Positions 8,323-18,560 of a DNA stretch of 64,000 nt are shown in pieces (position 1 is the stretch's first letter; the number at the start of each line of letters is the position of its first letter). The notes beneath the pieces were generated by a model. That model saw only the letters and a list, made by a program, of their open reading frames with translations. It made no database searches and was not told the DNA's origin. The stretch is from assembly GCF_020524905.1 (NCBI RefSeq), contig NZ_JAIVKI010000011.1:1-64000 (forward strand). Direction: 5' to 3'. This DNA comes from Microbulbifer variabilis. GTDB lineage: Bacteria; Pseudomonadota; Gammaproteobacteria; Pseudomonadales; Cellvibrionaceae. A program made the translations under genes and the position numbers.

Positions 8323-8787
8323 TCAAAAAGTACGACCCAAAATACGCTTAGCTGCATCTAGGGCGAAATCTTTATAGTCCGCCTCCACCTGTGCCATCTC
8401 CAGCTCATACTGGAACTGTTCTTTGCGTGGGAGTGCTTTCCATTCTTTTAAAATTGGAATATGGCTGGTTTTTTCTGCGATGGTATAGAAAGCGACAAAC
8501 TCTTCACGCACTGTGTCTTCTACTTGAAGCGCATCCAGGAGTACGCGAATACGAATGGAAGCTTCAGTAAGCCCTACCCCATCATCCAATAGGGAACGCG
8601 CGATAATCTGAATGCTGTCGTTCACTCTTTGGCGCTGCTCTTGCGCGGCTTGCTCCAATTCTGCCAGCTGTTCGGCCTGTTTTTTCTGCGCAGCTGAGAG
8701 CTTACGCAGATAGTAGCCGGCAATAACGGCAAGGGTGAAAACGATTAAAGCCGCAATAACCAGCAACCAGATAGGAAATTCCGTCAT
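8323..8787 (-). CDS. DUF2489 domain protein
   Basis: A 154-residue protein with an N-terminal membrane helix (residues 6-27), a short coiled-coil (QKKQAEQLAELEQAAQEQRQ) and the DUF2489 core containing IQIIARSLLDDGVGLTEASI. DUF2489 proteins are membrane-anchored with a cytoplasmic helical domain of unknown role, found in gammaproteobacteria. The ATG overlaps the stop of the AEC transporter by one base (TAATG), so it is translationally coupled and the last gene of the rmuC operon. Confidence 0.85.
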   Translation of the reverse strand: MTEFPIWLLVIAALIVFTLAVIAGYYLRKLSAAQKKQAEQLAELEQAAQEQRQRVNDSIQIIARSLLDDGVGLTEASIRIRVLLDALQVEDTVREEFVAFYTIAEKTSHIPILKEWKALPRKEQFQYELEMAQVEADYKDFALDAAKRILGRTF

Positions 8788-9716
8788 TAGATATACACCT
8801 TAAACAGAGCCAGTCCGATGCTGGCAGATACAACAGAAAGCAATGTGCTGAGACCAATAATATTGGCGGCCAGCTGGCTGTTACCACCCATGGAGTGGGC
8901 CATAACAAATGCCGATATAGCGCAGGGCGAGCCTGTAATCAGCATCAAGTAGCCGAGATAATTAGGGCCCAGTCCCATGCCCCAGCCAATGGCTACAGAG
9001 AGTGCGGGTACAGCCACCAGTTTTAAAAGTGAAGACATCAGGGCTGTTGGGGAACTGCGCAACAGGTGGCCAAACTTCATGCTGGCACCTATGCAGATCA
9101 ACCCCATGGGAAGACTGGCAGAGGCCAGGATTTTGATCGTATCAAGCACGACTTCCGGTAGCTGGATATGCGCTATACGAAAAAGGATGGCGAGCAGTAC
9201 GGCGATAATCAGCGGATTCTTACCCAGCTCAGCCAGTAACATACCCAGGCCAAATTTCTTATTTTTATCGTAAAAAACAAAAAGGATCACCGCGAACACA
9301 TTGAACTGAATCGTAAGTGCAGCCACCAACACCGCGGAGTTTGAAACGCCGGCATCACCAAAGGCTTTATCCACCCAGGCAAGGCCTACGATAGCCACGT
9401 TACCCCGGAAGGCTCCCTGAATAAATGCGCTTCTATCTTTCACTGCAATTGGCTTGGCCAATAACCAGGAAAGCGGCAATACGGCGAAAGTCCCCAAAAC
9501 CGCTGCGGTGATCAGGGGGATTTCTTTGGAAGGTTGCGCGCTGGAGCTATAGATACTGTTAAACAGCAGCGCCGGCAGCATTACGTTGAAAACCAGTGCG
9601 GTGGCGTCATTTATAAACGGCTGATGCAGCATGCCCTGCCGCGTGAGCAGATAGCCGCCGATGATCATTAAGAAGATCGGACCGGTAACCAGCAGGGCAA
9701 AAGCCAGGTTTTCCAT
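8787..9716 (-). CDS. AEC family transporter (auxin efflux carrier superfamily)
   Basis: A 309-residue inner-membrane permease with ten predicted helices in the two-bundle AEC/BART layout. Family features include the early FNVMLPALLFNSIY segment (helix 2, conserved N and P), the central LPMGLICIGASMKF and the late LITGSPCAISAFVMA. Members export or import small organic anions such as malate or malonate; the substrate here is unknown. The gene sits between rmuC (6 bp gap) and the DUF2489 gene (one-base overlap), in one operon. Length is normal for the family. Confidence 0.9.
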   Translation of the reverse strand: MENLAFALLVTGPIFLMIIGGYLLTRQGMLHQPFINDATALVFNVMLPALLFNSIYSSSAQPSKEIPLITAAVLGTFAVLPLSWLLAKPIAVKDRSAFIQGAFRGNVAIVGLAWVDKAFGDAGVSNSAVLVAALTIQFNVFAVILFVFYDKNKKFGLGMLLAELGKNPLIIAVLLAILFRIAHIQLPEVVLDTIKILASASLPMGLICIGASMKFGHLLRSSPTALMSSLLKLVAVPALSVAIGWGMGLGPNYLGYLMLITGSPCAISAFVMAHSMGGNSQLAANIIGLSTLLSVVSASIGLALFKVYI

Positions 9717-9722
9717 CGTAAA

Positions 9723-11117
9723 TTAATCGTCCAGCGCCATTTCAGCCTGGGGAAGTGCCTTGAGCGCGGACTCTTCCGCTTTCTCACGCAACTCTGCGGA
9801 AATTTGCTTGCGGGTCTTGGCGCCGAGTTTGCGCAGGCTATCGATACGTTTCACCGCATTGCCGCGGCCGCTGACCAATCGCTTATAAGTCTGCTGGTAA
9901 GCGTCATCCGCTTGGCGCAGGCGGTCACCAAGAGCATCCAGCGACTCCAGTACCATAGCAAACTGGTCGTGCAGCTTGCCGGCCTCGTCGGCGATTTTTT
10001 CCGCGTTCTTGTTTTGTTTCTCGTAGCGCCAAATATTCTCGACGGTGCGCAGTGTCGCCATTAGGCTGGTGGGGCTTACAAGGACAATCTGCTTCTCGTA
10101 CGCGAAGCGGAACAGGTCCGGGTCCGCCTGCATGGCAAGCATATAGGCGGCTTCGATGGGCACGAAAATAAAGACGAAATCCAGGGTGCGCACACCTTCC
10201 AGCTGTTCATAGGCTTTCTTGTTTAGACCGGTGATATGGGCGCGCAGGGAGTTCACATGTTGCTTCAGGGCCTGGGTGCGCTCCTCGTCGGTCTCTGCCG
10301 AGCTATAGCGCTCGTAATCCACCAGGGAGACCTTGGAATCGATAATCAGGTCTTTATTTTCCGGCAGGCGCACGATCACATCTGGCTGACGCCTACGGCC
10401 ATCACTGGTGAGAGTTACCTGGGTTTCGTATTCACGGCCCTTTTGCAGGCCGGATTCTTCCAGCAACCGCTCCAGTACCACCTCCCCCCAGTTACCCTGG
10501 ATCTTGCGGTCTCCTTTTAGGGCCGAAGTCAGGTTCAGGGCTTCATCGCTGATGCGTTGGGTCTGCTCACGCAGTGCCTTGATCTGCCCAAGTAGGCTAT
10601 TGCGCTCAGCATTTTCTCGATCGTAGACATGTTCTACCCGCTTACGGAAATCCCCCAGCTGGCGCTCTAGCGGATCGAGACTTTTGCGCAGGCTATCTTC
10701 ACTGCGGCGCACGAAGCTCTGCTGCTTCTCCTCGAAAATCCGGTTGGCCAGATTCTCGAACTGTTCCCCCATAGCAACGCGCATCTGCTCCATCAGCTTG
10801 CGCTGCTCTGCCAGGGCCTGCTCACCTTTTTCAACCAGCACTTGGCTGCGAGTCAGCTGCTGTAATTTTGCCGCCAGCTCACTACGCAAAGAATCCACCT
10901 CTTCACTCAACTGAGATTCCCGCTCGCGGCTGTTATCCAGGCGTGCCTGTATCACCTGCTGCGCTGCTAATGCTTCTTGCTGCGCCGTTTGCGCTTGCAG
11001 GATACGGTGGCGCCCAGCAGAACGGCCAACCCAGAAAGCAAAACCCAGCAAAACCAACAAGGCGACAGCCGCCAATAGCGCGTGATCAGCATTTAGTTGC
11101 AGCGGGAACGCTGGCAT
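9723..11117 (-). CDS. rmuC: DNA recombination protein RmuC
   Basis: RmuC limits DNA inversions and rearrangements; it is a membrane-anchored coiled-coil protein with a predicted nuclease-like core. The 464-residue product has one N-terminal membrane helix (about residues 12-30), a long coiled coil to about residue 190, then the RmuC core: GNWGEVVLERLLEESGL, RRQPDVIVRLPENKDLIIDSK, DFVFIFVPIEAAYMLA and IVLVSPTSLMATLRTV. All of these are family signatures. Length is typical. It is first in the operon with the AEC transporter and DUF2489 genes and is divergent from murI. Confidence 0.95.
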   Translation of the reverse strand: MPAFPLQLNADHALLAAVALLVLLGFAFWVGRSAGRHRILQAQTAQQEALAAQQVIQARLDNSRERESQLSEEVDSLRSELAAKLQQLTRSQVLVEKGEQALAEQRKLMEQMRVAMGEQFENLANRIFEEKQQSFVRRSEDSLRKSLDPLERQLGDFRKRVEHVYDRENAERNSLLGQIKALREQTQRISDEALNLTSALKGDRKIQGNWGEVVLERLLEESGLQKGREYETQVTLTSDGRRRQPDVIVRLPENKDLIIDSKVSLVDYERYSSAETDEERTQALKQHVNSLRAHITGLNKKAYEQLEGVRTLDFVFIFVPIEAAYMLAMQADPDLFRFAYEKQIVLVSPTSLMATLRTVENIWRYEKQNKNAEKIADEAGKLHDQFAMVLESLDALGDRLRQADDAYQQTYKRLVSGRGNAVKRIDSLRKLGAKTRKQISAELREKAEESALKALPQAEMALDD

Positions 11118-11354
11118 ATAGAGGTACTCCCAGACCCGGAATAGAAGTGTGAAGCAGGCTTCTGCTCAGACCAAGCGCCCGCAATCGACATACCCACTAC
11201 TAGCCGTGGGCGAGGCGGCCATTCTAACAGCTTGGCCAGGGAAAGTACTCTTAACCCCAATGCGGCCCATTGAGATCCGTGGCGCAGCAGTAACTTACAA
11301 AGGGTTTTAGGGTATTCTTGGAGGATTGGTTTCGATGTTGGTACTCCTGAACGC

Positions 11355-12188
11355 ATGCACAGACACAGCGCCCACCCAGACAGCCCAGCCCCCAGCGCCC
11401 TGATCTTTGATTCTGGCGTGGGCGCCATCAGCATTGCGCGGGAAATCCGCCGCCTGATGCCGGGCCTGACCTTGCACCTGGGTGTGGACAACGGCTTTTA
11501 CCCCTACGGCAATAAAAGCGAAGAGGAGCTGCGCCCCCGGATCGTCCAGCAAGCCCAAGCCATGATGGAGCACTGCGAGGCCGACATTTTAGTGGTGGGC
11601 TGCAATACCGCCAGCACCCTGGCCCTGCCCCAGCTGCGTGAATCTTTAGATAAGCCCGTGGTGGGTGTTGTGCCCGCAGTCAAACCCGCCGCGGCCGCCA
11701 GCCGCACACGCACTATCGCCCTGATTGCCACCGAAGGCACCGTCAATCGCCGCTACACCCGCGAACTGATCGAGCAATTTGCCAATGGCAACCGGGTGAT
11801 CAACGTCCCTGCGCCGGAGCTGGTGCACCTGGCAGAGAGCAAATTGCGTGGAGAAGTGATTACGGCAAAGGATTTGGAGCCGGTATTACACCGGGTATTC
11901 CACACCGCCGGAGGCGATCAGGTGGATATAGCCGTATTGGCCTGCACCCACTTTCCCCTACTGCGTGAAGAGCTGGACCAGTTCGCCCCGCGCTCGATCC
12001 AATGGCTGGATTCCGGTGAAGCCATCGCCCGACGCGTACGCTGGTGGCTGGAAGAACTCAACCTGGTACTGCCAGATGCCCCAGGCACCGGCCGCCTGAT
12101 TACCAGTAGTGCTGACCATACCGGCAATATCGAACTCGCCTTCCGCGAATTCGCCCCGATTGCCGAACCTCTCGCGTCGAGCCCCTAG
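11355..12188 (+). CDS. murI: Glutamate racemase
   Basis: Interconverts L- and D-glutamate to supply D-Glu for peptidoglycan; cytoplasmic. The catalytic elements are present: the FDSGVG start (Asp19), GCNTAST with the first catalytic Cys (Cys83), and ACTHFPLL with the second (Cys197). NRRYTRELI and the C-terminal DSGEAIARRV are also typical. At 277 residues the length is normal. The ATG at 11355 lacks a strong Shine-Dalgarno, but the N-terminal extension before the DSGVG motif is short, as in relatives. The gene precedes the repair helicase/nuclease pair by 82 bp. Confidence 0.95.
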   Translation: MHRHSAHPDSPAPSALIFDSGVGAISIAREIRRLMPGLTLHLGVDNGFYPYGNKSEEELRPRIVQQAQAMMEHCEADILVVGCNTASTLALPQLRESLDKPVVGVVPAVKPAAAASRTRTIALIATEGTVNRRYTRELIEQFANGNRVINVPAPELVHLAESKLRGEVITAKDLEPVLHRVFHTAGGDQVDIAVLACTHFPLLREELDQFAPRSIQWLDSGEAIARRVRWWLEELNLVLPDAPGTGRLITSSADHTGNIELAFREFAPIAEPLASSP

Positions 12189-12270
12189 GGCCGCCAAAAA
12201 CAAGGTTGACAGCTCCGTCACAAATCGCGACCGTTCCCCGAATAACAAGCCCTAACCGGTACCCGAATTC

Positions 12271-14970
12271 ATGCTGAAGCCGGCATTTCCCGCTCTCGAA
12301 ATATTTGCGCAGCTGCCCCCCGGCGGACTGCTGCTCACCCCCAACAACCGTTTGCGCAACCGCTGCCAACAGGTGTTTGCCGCGCAGCAGTCGCCTGGTG
12401 CCTGCTGGATGCCGCCGCCGGTGGAATCCCTGCGCAGTTGGCTGGACAAGCTCTGGTTCCAACTGCAACAGCGCAACTGGCAGCCCGCCCTGCAGCAGGT
12501 GTTGAATCGTGAGCAGCGACAATTACTCTGGCAGCGCGCCTTGGACGAATCCCTGGATCGGCAACTGCTCAACAGCCAGCAGCTGTGCCGGGATGCCGAT
12601 AGTGCCCTGGCGCAGCTACTCCAATGGCAGCTGATCTCCGATCTCTCACAAATTGATGAAGCGCTATCTCCCCTACTGGAACAGTTCGCACTCTCTATGC
12701 GCAGCAACGAACTGCCGCTGTGCGCCATGATCAAGGCCTTTGCCACTGAGCTTCAGGCCCACGGCGCCATCACGCCAGACCAGCGCGATCAACTGATCCT
12801 GCGCGCATTCCGCGAAGGCATTCTGGAACCCCTGCCGCAGATTGATACTGCCGGCTTTGCCCAGATTTCGCCCCTCGCCAATGCCCTGATTCACGCAGGT
12901 GCCGCAAGCGTTTTCGAAAGACCGGGAATCACCCAGCAAAGCACATTATCCGTAGCCGCCTGTGCCGACTTGGATGAAGAGCTCTACCAGGCCGCCCTTT
13001 GGGCCGGGCAGAAATTGGCCGAAAATCCCGGCCACAGCGTCGGCATAGTGGTGAACAATCTGGGCCAATGCCGTGCCCAGGTGGAAGCGGTATTTTCCCG
13101 CGTGCTCGAACCCCAATACCTGGACCCACAGCAACCGCGCTACACATTGCCGTTTAACTTCTCTGCCGGTACACCCCTGGCGCAGACACCGGTCGGCAGC
13201 GCCGCCTTACAATTGCTATCGCTACTGCAAGACGAATGGGATTACCCTCAATTGCAAAACATCCTGTTCAGCCCCTTCTGGGGTGACGACAGTGAAACCT
13301 GGCTGCGCAGCGCCCTGTTCCGCCGCCTACAAAAACTGGAACTGCGCCGCATCGACGGCGCAACCCTGCGCTACTGGGCCGAGCGCACCGCAGAAGTCCT
13401 CCACTTGGAATCGCCGCAACTACCCCGCCAGCTGGAACAAATGGCCGAACGCGCCCGCCGCTGGCGGCGAGCGCCCGCTGAAATTTGGGCCGCGCGTTTT
13501 TCCGAAACGCTTACCGCATTAAATTGGCCCGGCAGCCGTAACCCGGACAGCCAGGAATACCAGCAGCTGATGCAGTGGGAATCCATCCTGGAAGAGTTCG
13601 CCGCACTCAGCGCTTGCGGTGGCAACCTTACCCTCACCCAGGCCCTACAATTGCTGCGTCAGATTGCCAGCCGCACCCCCTTCCAAGCGGAAACCCGCGA
13701 TGGCCCCCTGCAAATTCTCGGGGTACTGGAAGCCGGCGGCCTCGCTTTCGATCACCTGCGCCTGGTCGGCTTCGGCCAACAGCAGTGGCCACCGGCACCG
13801 GCGCCCAATCCGCTGTTGCCGATTCAATGGCAAAAACACTGGAAAATGCCCCGCGCCAGCGCCGAACGGGAATTGGAACTGGCCCGCGAACTCACCACCG
13901 ACCTGCTCAATGCCAGCGGTGATATCGTCGTGAGTTACACCTGCGAAGAAGACGGTGTTCAGCAAGGCCTCAGCAGCTTGTTTGAGAGCCCGCAAAAAGC
14001 CCAGCACTTTGCCGAAGGTGCCCTGCACAATCACTACAACCAGCTGGCGCAAGCCTGCCAACTGGAAAAAGTCGAAGACAAAAAGCTACCGCCACTCACC
14101 CCCGCCGAATGCGAACAAGTGCGCGGCGGTGCCTCGGTACTCAAGGCCCAGGCCCTGTCCCCGTTAAATGCGCAATTGCGCTTCCGCCTCGGCGCCAGCA
14201 GTTTTACCCAACCGGATATCGGCCTCGGCCCCGCCGAGCGCGGCAATGTGGTGCACCAGGTGCTGGCGGAATTCTGGCAGCAGTGCGGCACCCTCGCACA
14301 ACTGCAAGCCATGGACGACGAGCAACACCAAGCGCAAATCGAACGCGCGGTAGAACGGTCCCTCGGCAGTGTGCGCAAAAAATACAATCACCTGCCGATC
14401 GGATTTTGGACCATGGAAAAGCAGCGCCTGGAGCGCCTGCTGCAGCAATGGCTGTCCGTGGAACTGGACAGGCCCAACTTCTCCGTAGAAAAAGTCGAAT
14501 GGGAACAAGCCGTGGAAATCGGCGGACTGCACTTTAACCTTCGCCTGGACCGGCTGGACCAACTCGCCAGCGGCGAACAGCTGGTCATCGATTACAAAAC
14601 CGGCATCCCCAGTATTCGCGACTGGCTTACTCAGCGCATCCGCGAACCCCAGCTGCCGCTCTACGCCCTCTTTCAACCGGACGCCCACGCCATCGCCTTC
14701 GGCCAAGTACGCAACGGCGACTGCAAATGGAATGGCTGCGGAGACCTGGAGCACCCCATCGCCGGCATTAAAGCCGTGGGCGATACCGAAAAAGAATCCC
14801 CCTACGGCACCTGGAGCAATCTGGTGGAGCACTGGCGCTACAGCCTGGAATCCCTCGCCACCGAATATCGCAGTGGTGTAGCCACCCTCGCCTTTGATCG
14901 CCCCACCGATAACCACAGTGAACTCTGGCCCCTGAACCGCTGGCCGGAAAGGGAGCAAGTAAGCGAATGA
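12271..14970 (+). CDS. AddB-like PD-(D/E)XK nuclease, DNA repair protein
   Basis: An 899-residue protein of the 'probable DNA repair protein' type found beside UvrD-family helicases in gammaproteobacteria, analogous to AddB of AddAB. The N-terminal LLTPNNRLRNRCQQ replaces an active ATP site, as in AddB-like inactive helicase domains. The C-terminal quarter has the RecB-like nuclease: GNVVHQVLAEFW, then LVIDYKTGIP holding the D-x-K catalytic pair, then QLPLYALF. Its last four bases overlap the start of the helicase gene (ATGA), so the two subunits are made together. Role inferred: end resection at double-strand breaks. Confidence 0.88.
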   Translation: MLKPAFPALEIFAQLPPGGLLLTPNNRLRNRCQQVFAAQQSPGACWMPPPVESLRSWLDKLWFQLQQRNWQPALQQVLNREQRQLLWQRALDESLDRQLLNSQQLCRDADSALAQLLQWQLISDLSQIDEALSPLLEQFALSMRSNELPLCAMIKAFATELQAHGAITPDQRDQLILRAFREGILEPLPQIDTAGFAQISPLANALIHAGAASVFERPGITQQSTLSVAACADLDEELYQAALWAGQKLAENPGHSVGIVVNNLGQCRAQVEAVFSRVLEPQYLDPQQPRYTLPFNFSAGTPLAQTPVGSAALQLLSLLQDEWDYPQLQNILFSPFWGDDSETWLRSALFRRLQKLELRRIDGATLRYWAERTAEVLHLESPQLPRQLEQMAERARRWRRAPAEIWAARFSETLTALNWPGSRNPDSQEYQQLMQWESILEEFAALSACGGNLTLTQALQLLRQIASRTPFQAETRDGPLQILGVLEAGGLAFDHLRLVGFGQQQWPPAPAPNPLLPIQWQKHWKMPRASAERELELARELTTDLLNASGDIVVSYTCEEDGVQQGLSSLFESPQKAQHFAEGALHNHYNQLAQACQLEKVEDKKLPPLTPAECEQVRGGASVLKAQALSPLNAQLRFRLGASSFTQPDIGLGPAERGNVVHQVLAEFWQQCGTLAQLQAMDDEQHQAQIERAVERSLGSVRKKYNHLPIGFWTMEKQRLERLLQQWLSVELDRPNFSVEKVEWEQAVEIGGLHFNLRLDRLDQLASGEQLVIDYKTGIPSIRDWLTQRIREPQLPLYALFQPDAHAIAFGQVRNGDCKWNGCGDLEHPIAGIKAVGDTEKESPYGTWSNLVEHWRYSLESLATEYRSGVATLAFDRPTDNHSELWPLNRWPEREQVSE

Positions 14971-17900
14971 ACGAAGTTGTGACCACTCCCGCCCTGCGCC
15001 GCCCCATCGATGCCGACGCCCGCAGCCAAGCCCTGGATATCAGCCGTAGCTTTGCCGTATCTGCCCCGGCGGGCTCCGGTAAAACCGGCCTGCTCACCCA
15101 GCGCGTATTAAAGTTGCTCGCCGCCTGCCAGCAACCAGAAGAGGTGCTGGCCATTACCTTCACCCGCAAAGCCGCCGGTGAAATGCGCGAGCGCCTGATC
15201 GACGCCCTGCACAGTGCCCGCGACCAAGCCCGGCCAGATAACCCTCACGATGCCATCACCTGGGATTTGGCCCACGCCCTGCTGAAGCGGGATCGCGAAC
15301 TGGAATGGGAACTACTGCAAACACCCCAGCGCCTGCGCATTCAAACCATCGACGGCCTCTGCCGCAGCCTCGCCAGCCAACTGCCGATCGAAAGCGGCCT
15401 GGGCGCACCGGGTGAACCCCTGGAGCGCACCCAAATCGCCTTTGAGCTAGCGGTGGTGAACCTGCTCAAACACCTCGATGGCGAAACCCCAGACGCAGAT
15501 CTACAGCAGCTACTGCTCCACCTGGACAACGATCTGGGCCAGCTCAATAAACTGCTGCGTATTTTGTTGGACAAGCGCGAGCAATGGCTCGGCCCACTCT
15601 TGAGCATCAACTTCGACGGCGCCCAGGATTATTTCCATTTTGTCATCGACGAACTGGTAGCAGAAAAGCTGCAAGACCTCACCACAGCCCTCGGCAGTGT
15701 CGCCGGGGAACTGCTGGAGCTGGCCAGCTATGCCGGCAGCAATTTACAAAAAGAAAATCCCAGCCACGGCCTGTGCCTCTTCGCCGAACTGGACGATTTC
15801 CCCAGCACAGACAGCAGCGGCCTGCCCGCCTGGCTCGCCCTCGGCAGCCTGCTTCTCACCACTACCGGTGATTTGCGCAAAGGCGGCGGCATCAATAAAA
15901 AACTCGGTTTTGGCCTGCCAGATAAAAAAGATCCCGAGCGCCCCATTGCCGAAGAATACAAACAGCGGATGCAAGACCTGCTGACGGAACTGGCCGGCAA
16001 TGAACCGCTGCTCTCCGCCCTGCGGGAAGTGGGCAAGCTCCCTAACGGACTGCAACAGAGCCAATGGCAACTGCTGCAAGGGCTCGCCCAGGTACTGCCA
16101 AAACTGGTCGCCGAATTAAAATTGGTCTTCCAGCAGCTGGGCGCCACCGACTATACCGAAGTGGCCCAGGCCGCACTGATCGCCCTGGGCGATAGCGATA
16201 ACCCCACAGACCTGGCCCTAAAACTGGACCTGCAAACCCAGCATATTCTGGTGGACGAGTTCCAGGACACCTCCCACACCCAGCTACAACTGCTGGAAAA
16301 GCTCACTGCCGGCTGGCAACAGGGAGACGGCCGCACTCTATTTATTGTCGGCGACGGCATGCAGTCCTGTTACGGCTTCCGCAATGCCAACGTGGGTATT
16401 TTCCTGGATGCGCGCAAACGCGGTATCGGTGAAGTCCCCCTGGAAGCCCTCGATCTCCAGGTCAATTTCCGCTCCGAAAGCGCAGTGGTGAACTGGGTCA
16501 ACGAGACTTTCCAAAGGGCCTTTCCGCAAGCGGACAATATCGGTCGCGGCGCCGTGCGCTATCTGCAATCCGAAGCGTTTAAAGGCAGTAAATGGGCCGA
16601 GCCCTCGGTCAATTTTTACGGCTGCATTGATGACGAAGACCGCAACCGCGAAGCCACCCAAGCGGTTGAACTGGTGCAGCAATTACAAGCGCAAGATCCG
16701 GAAAGCCGTATCGCCATTCTGGTGCGCAAGAAAAAACACCTACAAAAGATTCTGCCGTCCCTAAGCGCAGCCAATATTGCCTTCCAGGCCCCAGAGTTGG
16801 CGCCGCTCGCCAGTAAAATGGTGGTGCTGGATTTACTCAGCCTCACCCGAGCCCTGCTCGACCCCAGCGACCGAATCAGCTGGTTGGCCCTACTCCGCGC
16901 CCCCTGGTGCGGACTGCAACTGCCAGACCTTTACACCCTGGCCAACTGGGGCAATGGGGATATCACCGTAACCGACACCAGCGCGCGTCCACTGTTAATG
17001 GCATTGCAGGAAGTGGACGATATCGCCCTGCTCAGCGACGAAGGGCGCATACGCCTGGCCCAAGTGGCCCCCAAACTGCTGCACGCCTGGCAACAGCGCG
17101 GCCGCAAACCCCTGCGCACCTGGATTGAAGGCCTCTGGCTGGAACTGGGTGGCCCCGCCACCGTAGCGCAAAAATCTGACCTGAATAATGTGCAGGATTT
17201 TCTGCAATTATTAGAAGCCTTCGATACCGGCGGAGCCATTACCGACTGGCAACAGTTCACCCTGGCCCTGGAACAACTCTACGCCCGCCCCGCCCAGGAT
17301 GCCAAAGTGCAGGTGATGACCATTCACAAATCCAAAGGGCTGGAGTTCGAACACGTAATGATCCCAGGCCTGGATCAGGGCGGCAAACCCGGCAGTGATC
17401 AACTGCTGCGCTGGAGCGAATGGCTCAACCGCGAAGGCGAAAGCCGCTTCCTCCTCGCCCCCAAAAATGAACGCGGCGGCCGTGACCCAGTTTTTGAATA
17501 CCTGAAGCACGACAACAGCGAGCGCGAACGCCTGGAAGGCACCCGCCTGTTGTATGTAGGCTGCACCCGCGCCATCCGCTCGCTGCATCTTTTAGCCTGC
17601 ATCAACCGGGATGAAAAAAAGGGCCACCTAAAAGCCCCCGGCAGCGCCGCCCTACTCGCCGGCATTTGGCCCAGTGTTTTGCACCATCAGGAAAGCGACT
17701 GGTGCCGCTGGCTGGAAGCGGAAGAACCCCTGCTAAACCAGGACGAAGCCAGCAGAGATCACGACTACCTACTGCGCCTGCCCAACCAATGGCAACCCCA
17801 AGCCATGCCCCGGCAGGAATGGCTGGCCCAATACCGCATGCCAGACTACCAATCCAAATCTGAGGAAGAGGACAATATTCCCGAGCTAGGCCAGGTAGCC

Positions 17901-18425
17901 CTGCGCTGGTTAAAACACGCCGGCACCGTAGCCCACGAAACCCTTGCCACCATTGCCGAAACCAATATCAACGACTGGACACCCAGCAAACTGGAAGCCC
18001 AACGCCCCCTATGGCAACTGCGCCTGAAACAATTAGGACTATCCGCCACCAGCCTGGACCGCGCCGCCGAGAAAGTGGAAATCGCCGTACGCAACAGCCT
18101 CAACTGCCCCACGGGCCGCTGGCTATTGGATGGCACATTAAGGGAGTCTGCCTGCGAACTGGAACTGCACAGCGGTGGCCGACAGTTACGGCGCTCCATT
18201 GTGGACCGCACCTTTATCGACAATGAAGGTACTCGCTGGATAGTCGACTACAAAACCGCAGAGCCCTGTGGTGAGGAAAGCCAGGAGGAATTTATTGCGG
18301 CTCAGCTGGAGCAGTATCGGAATCAGTTGGAGAATTACCGCAAGCTCTTTTATGCGCGGGGGGAGCGGAATATTCGGTGTGCGCTGTATTTTCCGTTGAT
18401 GCAGAGGTTGGTGGAGTTGGATTAG
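14967..18425 (+). CDS. AddA-like UvrD/RecB helicase-nuclease
   Basis: A 1152-residue superfamily 1 helicase with a C-terminal nuclease. Walker A is APAGSGKTGLLTQR near residue 33; AITFTRKAAGEM is motif Ia; VDEFQDTSHTQ is Walker B; VNFRSE, TIHKSKGLEF and LLYVGCTRA are motifs IV-VI. The C-terminus carries WIVDYKTAEP, the D-x-K of a PD-(D/E)XK nuclease, so nuclease domains exist in both subunits, as in AddAB. It is translated with the upstream subunit through a four-base overlap. Inferred role: processing of double-strand breaks and degradation of foreign linear DNA. Confidence 0.92.
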   Translation: MNEVVTTPALRRPIDADARSQALDISRSFAVSAPAGSGKTGLLTQRVLKLLAACQQPEEVLAITFTRKAAGEMRERLIDALHSARDQARPDNPHDAITWDLAHALLKRDRELEWELLQTPQRLRIQTIDGLCRSLASQLPIESGLGAPGEPLERTQIAFELAVVNLLKHLDGETPDADLQQLLLHLDNDLGQLNKLLRILLDKREQWLGPLLSINFDGAQDYFHFVIDELVAEKLQDLTTALGSVAGELLELASYAGSNLQKENPSHGLCLFAELDDFPSTDSSGLPAWLALGSLLLTTTGDLRKGGGINKKLGFGLPDKKDPERPIAEEYKQRMQDLLTELAGNEPLLSALREVGKLPNGLQQSQWQLLQGLAQVLPKLVAELKLVFQQLGATDYTEVAQAALIALGDSDNPTDLALKLDLQTQHILVDEFQDTSHTQLQLLEKLTAGWQQGDGRTLFIVGDGMQSCYGFRNANVGIFLDARKRGIGEVPLEALDLQVNFRSESAVVNWVNETFQRAFPQADNIGRGAVRYLQSEAFKGSKWAEPSVNFYGCIDDEDRNREATQAVELVQQLQAQDPESRIAILVRKKKHLQKILPSLSAANIAFQAPELAPLASKMVVLDLLSLTRALLDPSDRISWLALLRAPWCGLQLPDLYTLANWGNGDITVTDTSARPLLMALQEVDDIALLSDEGRIRLAQVAPKLLHAWQQRGRKPLRTWIEGLWLELGGPATVAQKSDLNNVQDFLQLLEAFDTGGAITDWQQFTLALEQLYARPAQDAKVQVMTIHKSKGLEFEHVMIPGLDQGGKPGSDQLLRWSEWLNREGESRFLLAPKNERGGRDPVFEYLKHDNSERERLEGTRLLYVGCTRAIRSLHLLACINRDEKKGHLKAPGSAALLAGIWPSVLHHQESDWCRWLEAEEPLLNQDEASRDHDYLLRLPNQWQPQAMPRQEWLAQYRMPDYQSKSEEEDNIPELGQVALRWLKHAGTVAHETLATIAETNINDWTPSKLEAQRPLWQLRLKQLGLSATSLDRAAEKVEIAVRNSLNCPTGRWLLDGTLRESACELELHSGGRQLRRSIVDRTFIDNEGTRWIVDYKTAEPCGEESQEEFIAAQLEQYRNQLENYRKLFYARGERNIRCALYFPLMQRLVELD

Positions 18426-18440
18426 GGCATACTAGGCATC

Positions 18441-18466
18441 GTGCAGGGCTGGTACCTGCACTTTCT
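18441..18466 (+). terminator. Hairpin after the helicase gene
   Basis: GTGCAGG and CCTGCAC pair around a seven-base loop 15 bp after the stop of the AddA-like gene and are followed by TTTCTATAA. Placement fits a Rho-independent stop for the murI-helicase transcript. It also faces the minus-strand Argonaute island. Confidence 0.5.
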
Positions 18467-18560
18467 ATAAAGTGGTAAGAGATAAGCTATCTCCTAAACT
18501 ACGTTTGTTGAGTTTACAGAGATTGTGCATTATAGAAGCCTAACATTTCATATCATTATG

